From CAIWHR01 sp963813415 (GTDB taxonomy: Bacteria > Pseudomonadota > Gammaproteobacteria > Burkholderiales > Casimicrobiaceae): a stretch of DNA of 64,000 nt. This document shows positions 36,879 to 45,125 of the stretch, piece after piece. How positions within the stretch are numbered: the stretch's first letter is position 1; each line of letters begins with the position of its first letter. A model generated the notes under the pieces. It saw nothing but the letters and a program-made list of their open reading frames with translations. It was not told the DNA's origin and searched no databases. The stretch is from NCBI GenBank assembly GCA_963813415.1, contig CAWEYW010000009.1:372001-436000 (forward strand), read 5' to 3'. A program made the translations under genes and the position numbers.

Positions 36879-37382
36879 GTGTTCGACAAGCTGCTTGCAC
36901 TCCTGCCCGCACACCCCGGTCCTACGTCGGACACGGTCGGCGCGCCATTCCAGCACCGGCAAGTCGCCGTAGCGGTCCTGCTGCTGGAGCTTGCGCAGGC
37001 CGATCACAGGATTCCTCCCGACGAACTGCACGCGATCGAGGCGGTGCTTCGCCAACGGTTCCACCTCGACGCGGGGATGGCATCGCGACTGGTGGAAACG
37101 GCGCAAGCCATTCTCGGCGCGGCGCTCGAGGACTGGGTATTCGCGAAAATGGTCCGCAACAGCTTCGATGGCGCGGAGCGCGTGGTGATTTTCAGCATGC
37201 TGTGGGAGGTGGTGATCGCCGACGGGCAATTGGGGAAGCTCGAGCAGGACCTGATCGAACACCTCGGACGCGAGCTCGGGATCAGCGCGGTGGAGAGCGA
37301 GACCGCTCGCCTCCAGGCGCTCGCCAGAATCAGCGGCGGCGGGACTGTCGCGCAGACAAAAGGCACGGGATGCGATCGCTGA
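36879..37382 (+). CDS. TerB-like (tellurite-resistance TerB superfamily) protein
   Basis: A 167-residue all-helical cytoplasmic protein with a duplicated TerB-type acidic motif: LLLELAQADHRIPPDEL and later LWEVVIADGQLGKLEQDLI. TerB-like domains bind metals and often sit near the inner membrane; the role here is unknown. The start is GTG at 36879. It lies 16 nt after the RND gene and overlaps the YCF48-like gene by 13 nt, so it is an integral cistron of the module. Confidence 0.8.
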   Translation: MFDKLLALLPAHPGPTSDTVGAPFQHRQVAVAVLLLELAQADHRIPPDELHAIEAVLRQRFHLDAGMASRLVETAQAILGAALEDWVFAKMVRNSFDGAERVVIFSMLWEVVIADGQLGKLEQDLIEHLGRELGISAVESETARLQALARISGGGTVAQTKGTGCDR

Positions 37383-38338
37383 CGGCACTCGTGGTCCTCG
37401 CCACCGTGTTCGCCTTTGCGGGCGTCGTCGCAGCGCCCGCGACGACGAGCGCGGCACCTGTGGCCGCCTTCAAGGCATCCCACGCCACGAAGGCGCCCCT
37501 GCTTGGTATTGCGCGGGCCGGGACACGCCTGGTTGCGGTTGGGGATTACGGCGTCGTGATCCTTTCCGACGATGATGGCGCCACATGGCGCCAGGCCACA
37601 TCCACCGCGACGCGCCACACGCTCACCGCCGTCACCTTTACCGACGAGAGGCACGGCTGGGCCGTGGGCCACGGGGGGACGGTGCTCGCGAGCAACGACG
37701 GTGGCGAGACATGGACGCCGGCGTATGCGGCGCCGGGTGATGCGGCACTTTTGTCCGTGTGGTTCGACAGCGCGGGTCACGGACTCGTCGTCGGTGCCTT
37801 CGGCTATGCGATCGCCACCGCGGACGGTGGTCGTACGTGGAAACAGGTCAAGGTGGGCGAAGGCGACGACCGCGACCGACATCTCAACGCAGTGTTCGCG
37901 CTGCGCAGCGGCACGGTGCTGATCGCCGCAGAGGCCGGCACCGTGTTTCGCTCGACCGACGCGGGCAACACCTGGACCACCCTGCGCTCGCCCTACAACG
38001 GCTCGCTCTGGGGCGGACTCGGGCTGCGCGACGGGACGGCGCTCATGTACGGCATGCGCGGACACGCGCTCTACAGCAGCGACGACGGCCGCACCTGGAC
38101 CGAGGCGCCGACCGGCAGCAGCGAGTCTTTCAGCGGCGGCACCGAGCTCGCGCGCGGAACCGTGATCCTGGTCGGTCTCGGCGGCGCGGTCGCGCGGAGC
38201 GGGAACGGTGGACACACCTTCGAATCCAGCCTTCGGTCCGATCGGCAGACGTACGCGGCGGTCGCGGAGAGCGGGGCAGGACAGCTCGTGATGGTGGGCC
38301 TGAACGGGGTTGCGGCCCAGGAATCCGTTGTGCGGTGA
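37370..38338 (+). CDS. YCF48/BNR-repeat beta-propeller protein, secreted
   Basis: A 322-residue protein with a signal peptide (about 1-28) and repeated blades of the form SDDDGATW, SNDGGETW, TADGGRTW, STDAGNTW and SSDDGRTW, the Asp-box repeats of YCF48 propellers. Periplasmic members occur next to RND transporters and DUF1302/DUF1329 genes and probably act as accessory subunits. The ATG at 37370 overlaps the TerB-like gene. Confidence 0.88.
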   Translation: MRSLTALVVLATVFAFAGVVAAPATTSAAPVAAFKASHATKAPLLGIARAGTRLVAVGDYGVVILSDDDGATWRQATSTATRHTLTAVTFTDERHGWAVGHGGTVLASNDGGETWTPAYAAPGDAALLSVWFDSAGHGLVVGAFGYAIATADGGRTWKQVKVGEGDDRDRHLNAVFALRSGTVLIAAEAGTVFRSTDAGNTWTTLRSPYNGSLWGGLGLRDGTALMYGMRGHALYSSDDGRTWTEAPTGSSESFSGGTELARGTVILVGLGGAVARSGNGGHTFESSLRSDRQTYAAVAESGAGQLVMVGLNGVAAQESVVR

Positions 38339-38372
38339 CGCCACGCTGGTAACCGATCAAGAGGAGATTGCA

Positions 38373-39875
38373 ATGGAAATGGAAACACGGCAGCTCGTGA
38401 GCGAAGCCACCACGGCTTTTCTGGCTGCACCGAAGCGCATGCTGATCGGGGCGGATTGGGTCGATGCCGCCGACGGCACACGGCTCGACGTGCGCAACCC
38501 CGCAACGGGCGAAGTGTTCGCGACCGTGCCGGCAGGCGGCGCGGTCGATGTCGACCGCGCGGTGCGTGCCGCGCGTGCCGCCTTCGACAGCGGCGCATGG
38601 AGCGGGCTTTCACCTGCAGGACGCGAGCGCCTGCTGCTCAAGCTCGCCGATCTCATCGAGGCGAATGCGCAACAGCTCGCCGAGCTCGAGGCGCTCGACA
38701 ACGGCAAGTCGGTGATGCTCGCCCGCCATGTCGACATGGCGATGGCGGTCGACTTCCTGCGTTACATGGCCGGCTGGGCGACCAAGATCGAAGGAACGAC
38801 CCACGATGTCTCGGTGCCGTTCATGCCGCAGGCGAAGTTCTTTGCCTTCACGCGCCGGGAGCCCGTCGGCGTGGTCGGGGCGATCATCCCGTGGAACTTT
38901 CCGTTGCTGATGGCGGCATGGAAGATCGGCCCGGCGCTCGCCGCAGGATGCACGGTGGTGCTGAAGCCGGCCGAGGAAACGCCGCTCACCGCCTTGCGCC
39001 TGGGCGAGCTGATCCTCGAAGCCGGCATTCCGCCCGGTGTGGTGAATGTCGTGACCGGCGATGGCCCGACTGCCGGCGCGGCGCTCGTTTCGCACCGGGG
39101 CATCAACAAGATCGCCTTCACTGGATCGACGGAGGTGGGCAAGCACATCCAGCGCGCGGCCGTGGAGAACATGACCCGCGTGTCGCTGGAGCTCGGCGGC
39201 AAATCCCCCGTGATCGTGCTCGATGACGCGGACCCGGCGACCGCGGCGGCGGGCGCTGCGCAGGCGATCTTCTTCAACCAGGGACAGGTCTGTACGGCGG
39301 GTTCGCGCCTGTACGTGCAGCGCAAGCTCTTCGATCGCGTCGTGGGCGACCTCGCGGCGATCGCCGGCAAGATGAAGCTCGGCGCGGGCCTCGATCCCGC
39401 GAGCGAGCTCGGCCCGCTCGTCTCGGAGCAACAGATGCAGCGCGTCTGCGGCTACATCGAATCAGGTCTGCAGCAAGGCGCCCGGGTCGCGGCAGGCGGG
39501 GGCCGGGTGGGAGACAAGGGTTACTTCGTTTCGCCGACGGTGCTGGTGGACGCACGCCAGAACATGCGCGTGGTGCAGGAAGAAATCTTCGGTCCGGTGG
39601 TCGTCGCATTGCCTTACGACGACGTGGAGGAGGCCGTCACGCTCGCCAATGACACCCAGTATGGCCTCGGTGCCTCGATCTGGTCGAACGACCTCTCGCG
39701 AGTCCATCGCCTGATCCCCCGCATCAAGGCCGGCACGGTGTGGGTCAACTGCCACAGCATGCTCGACCCCAGCCTGCCTTTCGGCGGTTACAAGCAGTCG
39801 GGTATCGGACGCGAGATGGGGCGGGCGGCAATCGACCTTTTCACCGAGACCAAGTCGGTTCTCATGGCCGTTTAG
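38373..39875 (+). CDS. NAD(P)+-dependent aldehyde dehydrogenase
   Basis: A 500-residue aldehyde dehydrogenase of the phenylacetaldehyde/betaine-aldehyde type. It has VVGAIIPWNFPLLMAAWK, FTGSTEVGK, the general base in LELGGKSP and the catalytic cysteine in NQGQVCTAGSR. It oxidises an aldehyde to the acid and immediately precedes the amine dehydrogenase genes, so it most likely clears the aldehyde produced by amine oxidation. GAGGAG lies 7 nt ahead of the ATG at 38373. Confidence 0.93.
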   Translation: MEMETRQLVSEATTAFLAAPKRMLIGADWVDAADGTRLDVRNPATGEVFATVPAGGAVDVDRAVRAARAAFDSGAWSGLSPAGRERLLLKLADLIEANAQQLAELEALDNGKSVMLARHVDMAMAVDFLRYMAGWATKIEGTTHDVSVPFMPQAKFFAFTRREPVGVVGAIIPWNFPLLMAAWKIGPALAAGCTVVLKPAEETPLTALRLGELILEAGIPPGVVNVVTGDGPTAGAALVSHRGINKIAFTGSTEVGKHIQRAAVENMTRVSLELGGKSPVIVLDDADPATAAAGAAQAIFFNQGQVCTAGSRLYVQRKLFDRVVGDLAAIAGKMKLGAGLDPASELGPLVSEQQMQRVCGYIESGLQQGARVAAGGGRVGDKGYFVSPTVLVDARQNMRVVQEEIFGPVVVALPYDDVEEAVTLANDTQYGLGASIWSNDLSRVHRLIPRIKAGTVWVNCHSMLDPSLPFGGYKQSGIGREMGRAAIDLFTETKSVLMAV

Positions 39876-39932
39876 AAACGCCCGCGTGTGTCCAATGCAA
39901 CGTGACGCGGCTCGATGGAGGGAGGCAGGCGC

Positions 39933-41504
39933 ATGCAGCGAATGAACGCCGTGCACGCGGGGCTCGCGCTCTTCGTGTTGTTGTTGGTGGGCTGGGCCGG
40001 ACGTGCCGACGCGTTCGGACAGGACTCGCTCGTGTGGAGCAAATGCACGCCCTGCCACGCGCCGGACGCGCAAGGCCGTGTCACACGCGTCGAGGACATC
40101 CGCACCACGCCGGAGGAGTGGGCGGTGATCGTGGATCGCATGCGCCGGCTGCACGGCATGGCCATCAAGAAGGGCGAGATGGACACCCTCCTGAAGGAGC
40201 TGTGCGCGACGCAGCTCCTCACGCCGGATGCGCAGCAGAAAGTGGCGTACCTGAGCCTGTGGCATAACGCGCAGACGGTCGAAAAACCGACGAACAAGGA
40301 AGAGGAGCGGCTGTTCACGACCTGCGTGCGCTGCCATACCGCGGGCAAGATCTACTCCTACCGCATGACGCCGGAGAGCTGGGCGAAGCTAAGGGATTTC
40401 CATCTGTTCGCGATTCCCAGCGTCGTTTTCCAGTTGCGCGAGATGCACTGGATCGAGGAAGCCGATGCCGTGTTCGCCTATCTCGGACACGCTTTGCCCT
40501 ACGACAAGGCGTGGCAGGCGCCGGCCACCAAGCTCGAGGGTAACTGGGCGATCTTCGGGTACCAGCCGGGACGCGGTGCCTACCGCGGGGAAGCGCGCAT
40601 CGCCGACGAAGGCAATGCCGAGTATCGAGTCCACGGGTCGCTCAATTACGCCGATGGCACCAGCGAGACATTCCACGGCGAAGCCACGCTGTACGGCGGG
40701 TATGCGCTGCGTACGCGTACCCGGAACAACGGCGTGGCCGTGAACGGCGCATTCATCGTCGATGGCGACCGGCTCTCCGGCGAGCAGCACTTCCCGGCCC
40801 CGGATTTCCGGACCTCGACGGCGACCTGGCTGCGCAGCAGCGCCGGGTCGAAAGTGGCGCGGGTCCTTCCGGGGTACGTCATCGCCGGTGAACGGACGAC
40901 CCTCGACGTGCAGGGAGTGAATCTTCCCGAGACAACGCCTGCCGACGTGCACTTTGCCGCCGCGGGAGTCAAGGTGCTCGCCGTCCGCCGCATCGATCCG
41001 CAATCGTTGCAAGTCGACGTGCTCGCGCGCGCCGGCACCCCGGTCGACGCAACGCTCACGATCCATGGCATCGAGGCAGGCAGGGTGGTCATCGCACCGG
41101 CGATCCACCACATCGCGCTCACCCCGACGCTCGGTCGCGCCCGGCTTTCGTCGGGCCGGAACTATCCCGCAGAAGGCGTCCAGTTCGAGGCGATGGCATT
41201 CGCGCGGCGCGGCAGTGGCAAGAATGCAGTCGACGTGCCGCTCGGGCCCGTCCCGGCGACATTCCGCCTTGCCGAGGAGAAGACACGCCCCGACGACGAC
41301 GACTTGCGCTGGCTCGGTGGCATCGGGGCGAACGGCACGTATCTGCCCATCGGCGACTACGGGCCGAACCCGCTGCGCACGTATTCGGGCGAGAACAGCG
41401 GCCTGGTGAAGGTGCTCGCGGAATACCGGCACGGCGGCCGCACGTACAAGGCCCAAGCCCGCCTGGCCGTGACCATGCCCGACTTCATTGCGCGGCTGCG
41501 ATGA
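39933..41504 (+). CDS. qhpA: Quinohemoprotein amine dehydrogenase alpha subunit
   Basis: A 523-residue exported protein with two heme c sites, CTPCH at 38-42 and CVRCH at 131-135, followed by beta-sandwich domains, matching the dihaem alpha subunit of QHNDH. It passes electrons from the CTQ cofactor in the gamma subunit to an external acceptor in the periplasm. The signal peptide ends near ADAF. An ATG at 39915 is in frame, but GGAGG sits 7 nt ahead of the ATG at 39933, which is chosen. The gene overlaps qhpD by ATGA. Confidence 0.93.
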   Translation: MQRMNAVHAGLALFVLLLVGWAGRADAFGQDSLVWSKCTPCHAPDAQGRVTRVEDIRTTPEEWAVIVDRMRRLHGMAIKKGEMDTLLKELCATQLLTPDAQQKVAYLSLWHNAQTVEKPTNKEEERLFTTCVRCHTAGKIYSYRMTPESWAKLRDFHLFAIPSVVFQLREMHWIEEADAVFAYLGHALPYDKAWQAPATKLEGNWAIFGYQPGRGAYRGEARIADEGNAEYRVHGSLNYADGTSETFHGEATLYGGYALRTRTRNNGVAVNGAFIVDGDRLSGEQHFPAPDFRTSTATWLRSSAGSKVARVLPGYVIAGERTTLDVQGVNLPETTPADVHFAAAGVKVLAVRRIDPQSLQVDVLARAGTPVDATLTIHGIEAGRVVIAPAIHHIALTPTLGRARLSSGRNYPAEGVQFEAMAFARRGSGKNAVDVPLGPVPATFRLAEEKTRPDDDDLRWLGGIGANGTYLPIGDYGPNPLRTYSGENSGLVKVLAEYRHGGRTYKAQARLAVTMPDFIARLR

Positions 41505-42910
41505 GTGCGCCCCTGCGCTGGGCCGATCATCGGGTGTTCGCGCCCGCGGAGAACGATCGCCCCGCGATCCTGTTCGGCGCCGAGGACGCGAGCCTGTTCA
41601 CGCTCGAGCCGGAAGCACACGCGATCCTCGCGCGCTGGCGTACGTGCGAGGTGGTCTCGCTCGAACGTGCGGGAGACGCCGAACGCGAGGTGCTGGACGC
41701 ATTGCGCGACGCCCGCATGCTCCGCCCGGCGAACCTGCCATCGCGCCCGGTCGCGCCCATTCCTGATCCGGCCGGCGTACCGCTCACCACCCTGGTTCTC
41801 GAAGTGGCGCAGGCATGCAACCTGCGCTGCACGTACTGCTATGCGGGCGGCGGAGCGTACGGAGGGCAGGCCCGCCTCATGCAACCCGAGCTCGCGCGTC
41901 GCGCGGTGCGCTACCTGGTCGAGGCCTCCGGGCCAGCGCCGCGTGTGGCGCTGGTGCTCTTCGGCGGCGAGCCCCTGATGAACCTCCCTGCGATCCGGGC
42001 CGCCGTGCTGGAAGGCGAGGCATGCGCCCGGCAGGCCGGCAAGTCGCTCGGCATTTCGCTCACCACGAATGGCACGCGCTTCACGCCGGAGGCGGTCGAT
42101 TTCCTGACGGAGCATGGCGTCGGCATCACGGTGAGCATCGATGGACCGCCCCAGTTGCACGATGCCAATCGGCGCTATCCCGGCGCCGGTGGCGGCACGT
42201 ATGCCGACGTGCTTGCGGGTGTCGCGTTGTTGCGCGCGCGCGGCGGCCGGCCACCGGCGGCGCGCGTCACCCTCATCCCGGAGCAGTGGTCGGCGATTCC
42301 CGAGGTGTTCGAGCACCTGGTCGAGCTCGGTTTTCTCGAGGTCGGCATCGCGCCGGCGAGCCCCGTCACATCGTCCCTCCTGCCGACGCCCGAGCAGGAA
42401 GACGCGCTGTTCGAGAGCTTCTCGTTGCTCGCGCAGCGGTTTACCGCCGCAGCCATGCAGGGCCGCGTCCTGCCGTTCTCGAACCTGCTCGATCTGCTCG
42501 CTCGCCTGCATATGGGCCGCGTCAAATCGGCGCCGTGCGGCGCCGGGCTCGGCTATCTCGCGCTCGATGCGGAAGGCCAGTTCTTTCTCTGCCATCGACT
42601 GGCCGGCACCGACGCCTTCCGGGTGGGCAATCTCGAGGGCGGCATCGAGCACGGGAAAATCGCGACCTGCCTCGCGGACCAGGCGAAACCGCGCGCGCAA
42701 GACTGCGCGACCTGCTGGGCACGCAGCCTTTGCGCCGGCGGGTGCCATCACGACAACCACGTGCGCGAGCACGATCTGGGTCTGCCGCACGGCGGCTCGT
42801 GCGACTTCATTCGCCGCTGGATCGAGCTCGGCATTCGCGTCTATGCCGAGGTGCGGGACACGGAGCACGGCGCCGTGCTCGCCTTCCTGCGGCGACGCAG
42901 CGCCGAGTGA
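41501..42910 (+). CDS. qhpD: Radical SAM thioether-forming enzyme QhpD
   Basis: A 469-residue radical SAM protein with CNLRCTYC (Cys106, 110, 113) and a C-terminal SPASM-type region rich in cysteines (DCATCWARSLCAGGCHHDNH). The first 75 residues resemble a PqqD-like peptide recognition domain. QhpD makes the three intrapeptide Cys-to-Asp/Glu thioether bonds in the gamma subunit before export. Its substrate gene, qhpC, lies 20 nt downstream. Confidence 0.93.
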   Translation: MSAPLRWADHRVFAPAENDRPAILFGAEDASLFTLEPEAHAILARWRTCEVVSLERAGDAEREVLDALRDARMLRPANLPSRPVAPIPDPAGVPLTTLVLEVAQACNLRCTYCYAGGGAYGGQARLMQPELARRAVRYLVEASGPAPRVALVLFGGEPLMNLPAIRAAVLEGEACARQAGKSLGISLTTNGTRFTPEAVDFLTEHGVGITVSIDGPPQLHDANRRYPGAGGGTYADVLAGVALLRARGGRPPAARVTLIPEQWSAIPEVFEHLVELGFLEVGIAPASPVTSSLLPTPEQEDALFESFSLLAQRFTAAAMQGRVLPFSNLLDLLARLHMGRVKSAPCGAGLGYLALDAEGQFFLCHRLAGTDAFRVGNLEGGIEHGKIATCLADQAKPRAQDCATCWARSLCAGGCHHDNHVREHDLGLPHGGSCDFIRRWIELGIRVYAEVRDTEHGAVLAFLRRRSAE

Positions 42911-42930
42911 CCTCGGCAACTGGAGCAGCC

Positions 42931-43257
42931 ATGAAAAAGAAGCTCATCGCGGCACTGAACGAAAAGGCTCGGACGATCGAGCGCCTGGCCGACGGCGAAC
43001 GGAAAACGGCCGAGACGCAGGGGCCCGGCCTGCCGGTGCCACAGGGGTGCACCACGATCTTCGACACCGGCTGGGAGACGAACCCGCGGCCGACGTACCC
43101 CATCGGCAACTGCCAGGCTTCCGCACGCGACTTTCACGGCTGTGCCGGTGACTGCTGGTGGCCCGCGCAAGTGCCCGATGGCCTCACCAATCATCCGGAC
43201 TTCGACGTGGAATGTCCGAGCATTGCGCGCGACTGGCGCAACCTCAAGTACGAATAG
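42931..43257 (+). CDS. qhpC: Quinohemoprotein amine dehydrogenase gamma subunit (CTQ-bearing)
   Basis: A 108-residue precursor with a leader of about 30 residues and a cysteine-rich core. All residues needed for modification are present by alignment with the known gamma subunit: Cys40 to Glu49 (GCTTIFDTGWE), the Cys/Asp pair in NCQASARD, the CTQ pair Cys and Trp in GCAGDCWW, and the third Cys/Asp pair ending at QVPD. An extra cysteine lies near the C terminus (VECPS). GGAG precedes the ATG. The gene is small and easily missed because a longer out-of-phase frame spans it. Confidence 0.92.
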   Translation: MKKKLIAALNEKARTIERLADGERKTAETQGPGLPVPQGCTTIFDTGWETNPRPTYPIGNCQASARDFHGCAGDCWWPAQVPDGLTNHPDFDVECPSIARDWRNLKYE

Positions 43258-43265
43258 GAGCCGCC

Positions 43266-44276
43266 ATGCGGACCATGCCGTTCCTGCCGCTGTGTTGTGC
43301 GGTATTGCTCGCGCTCTTCGTGACGAGTGCGGAGGCGGGCGACCGCTTGTACTTCCTGGGCTACGAGATGATCCAGGTGATCGACGGCGACACCGATGAC
43401 ATCGTGGCCGACATCCCGATCAAAGGTGCGAGCCGCGAGGTCGGCATCACGGCCGACCGGAAGTTCATGTACGTCGCCACCAATCGCCATCTGGTGCACA
43501 AGATCGATCTCGCGCAAAACCAGGTCGTCGGCACCGTAGACGTCAGCGCCGACGGCTGGAACCGGCTCATGTTCGGCTTCGTGGTGGCCGAGGACGGCAA
43601 GACGGCCTATGGCGCGCTGATGTCGCGACGCACGCAGGGTGGCGACGTCGTGATCGGCAAGCCCGTGGTGGCGCAGTTCGATCTGGCGACGGGCAAGATC
43701 CTGCGCAGCGTCGAAGTGCCGTGGGGCGTGGCCCACCTGGTGAGCGCGCAGGGTGGCGCGACGCTCTACGCGTTCGGCCAGGACCTCTACAAGATCGACA
43801 CTACGGGGAACGAGCTCAGGATCGTCGAAACGGTGAGCATGTTCGACCGGAAGATGAATATCCTGCCGTTCTGGGACTACGCCTTCGACAACGGCGGCAT
43901 TGCCAGCATGAATTACTACACGCCGGATCTCATGGGCCTGCTGCTCGTCGATCAGCGCACCGGCGTCATCACCGACATTCCGCTGAAGGGTCCGCCTGCC
44001 ATGGCGTACTCGGTGGTGCTGTCGCCCGATCGCAAGAAGGCGTATGCGGTGATGGACGATCTCACCGTCATCGACCTCCAGAAGAAAACCTATGTCGCTT
44101 CGGTGCCCGTGCACGAAGGCACGTGCTACGGCGTCAACGTCTCGGGCGATGGCCGCAAGATCTACGTCGGAGGAGGCGGGGCGACGGTGACGGTGTTCGA
44201 CGCGAAGACGCTGAAGCGGCTCAAGGTGCTGCAGATGGCTTCGGACGGCATGGATCTGCGGCGCATCAGCTTCTAG
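43266..44276 (+). CDS. qhpB: Quinohemoprotein amine dehydrogenase beta subunit
   Basis: A 336-residue secreted beta-propeller with a signal peptide (cleaved near TSAEA) and blades such as DRLYFLGYEMIQVIDGD and MYVATNRHLVHKIDL, typical of the seven-bladed QHNDH beta subunit that covers the gamma subunit. It starts 9 nt after qhpC with GGAG just upstream. The order A-D-C-B is that of known qhp operons. Confidence 0.9.
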   Translation: MRTMPFLPLCCAVLLALFVTSAEAGDRLYFLGYEMIQVIDGDTDDIVADIPIKGASREVGITADRKFMYVATNRHLVHKIDLAQNQVVGTVDVSADGWNRLMFGFVVAEDGKTAYGALMSRRTQGGDVVIGKPVVAQFDLATGKILRSVEVPWGVAHLVSAQGGATLYAFGQDLYKIDTTGNELRIVETVSMFDRKMNILPFWDYAFDNGGIASMNYYTPDLMGLLLVDQRTGVITDIPLKGPPAMAYSVVLSPDRKKAYAVMDDLTVIDLQKKTYVASVPVHEGTCYGVNVSGDGRKIYVGGGGATVTVFDAKTLKRLKVLQMASDGMDLRRISF

Positions 44277-44285
44277 CGTTGCGCG

Positions 44286-45125
44286 ATGGAATACGCCCTG
44301 CGACTGGCGAGCCCGGAACCGCCACCACGCGATGCGCGCGGAGCGTGCCCATCGCCGTGGCGGGAGCTGTTGCCCGACGGCGATGTCGTCGCACTCTACT
44401 TCGGTACGGAGTTTTGCGAGGACCGCCTACCCGCACCTGACGAAGCGGCAGTGTATTGCGCACTGGCGCGGGCAAACGGCTGGCAGTCGACCCTGCTCAC
44501 GCCCCTCGTCTCGGATGACGGGCTGGCGCGCCTCGACATTCTTCTCGGGCATATCGCTAGCCTCGATCCGAGCGCGGCAGTCGTGTTCAACGACTGGGGC
44601 GTACTCGATCTCCTCCGCAGCCGGCATCCGGGATTGTTCCGGCGTGCCGGGCGGCTCATGAACCGTTCGCTGCGTGATCCGCGGGCGTATGGTGACGCGA
44701 GATATGGCGGCCCGACGCACGACGATGCACGTTTTCGCGGCATGCGCGGCCTCCTTGCCGCTGCCGGCGTGTGTGCGATGGAGACCGATCCTGATCTCGA
44801 GGGTGGATTCCTCGAGATAGGCAGGCAGGGCGATGGCGCGGCGATGCAGCGCGCATTGCACGTCCCGTTCACGTTCGCTGCCTCCGGTCGCAACTGTCCG
44901 CTCAAGGCCGGCCTGTATCCGGCCGGCGCCGGGTTTGCCAAGGTGCTGACCGAACCCTGCCCGGCGCCCTGTCGCGGCAGCGCGATGCCGGTCCGCCGCG
45001 AAGACACGCCGGTGCCGCTCTGGCGCGCGGGCAATACGCTTTTCTACGAAACGCCGCGTGACGCCGCGATGGCATGGCTGCCGCACACCGATCGCGTCGT
45101 CGTGCATGTTGCAGCGACGCCGTGA
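44286..45125 (+). CDS. UbiV-like U32-family protein in the qhp operon
   Basis: A 279-residue protein resembling UbiV of the peptidase U32 family. The segment DVVALYFGTEFCEDR matches the early region of UbiV around its first cluster cysteine. Four cysteines, at 44, 204, 225 and 229 (the last two spaced CxxxC), repeat the pattern of the [4Fe-4S] ligands of E. coli UbiV (39, 180, 193, 197 as I recall). UbiU-UbiV hydroxylate ubiquinone precursors without O2. Lying between qhpB and qhpF, it may instead act in cofactor maturation. The match is remote, so confidence is moderate. Confidence 0.65.
   Translation: MEYALRLASPEPPPRDARGACPSPWRELLPDGDVVALYFGTEFCEDRLPAPDEAAVYCALARANGWQSTLLTPLVSDDGLARLDILLGHIASLDPSAAVVFNDWGVLDLLRSRHPGLFRRAGRLMNRSLRDPRAYGDARYGGPTHDDARFRGMRGLLAAAGVCAMETDPDLEGGFLEIGRQGDGAAMQRALHVPFTFAASGRNCPLKAGLYPAGAGFAKVLTEPCPAPCRGSAMPVRREDTPVPLWRAGNTLFYETPRDAAMAWLPHTDRVVVHVAATP

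Noticed and set aside
41815..43257. A 480-codon open frame spanning qhpD and qhpC
   Set aside because: Only its last 108 codons, from the ATG at 42931, code for a real protein (QhpC); the rest is out of frame with qhpD, which has all radical SAM motifs.
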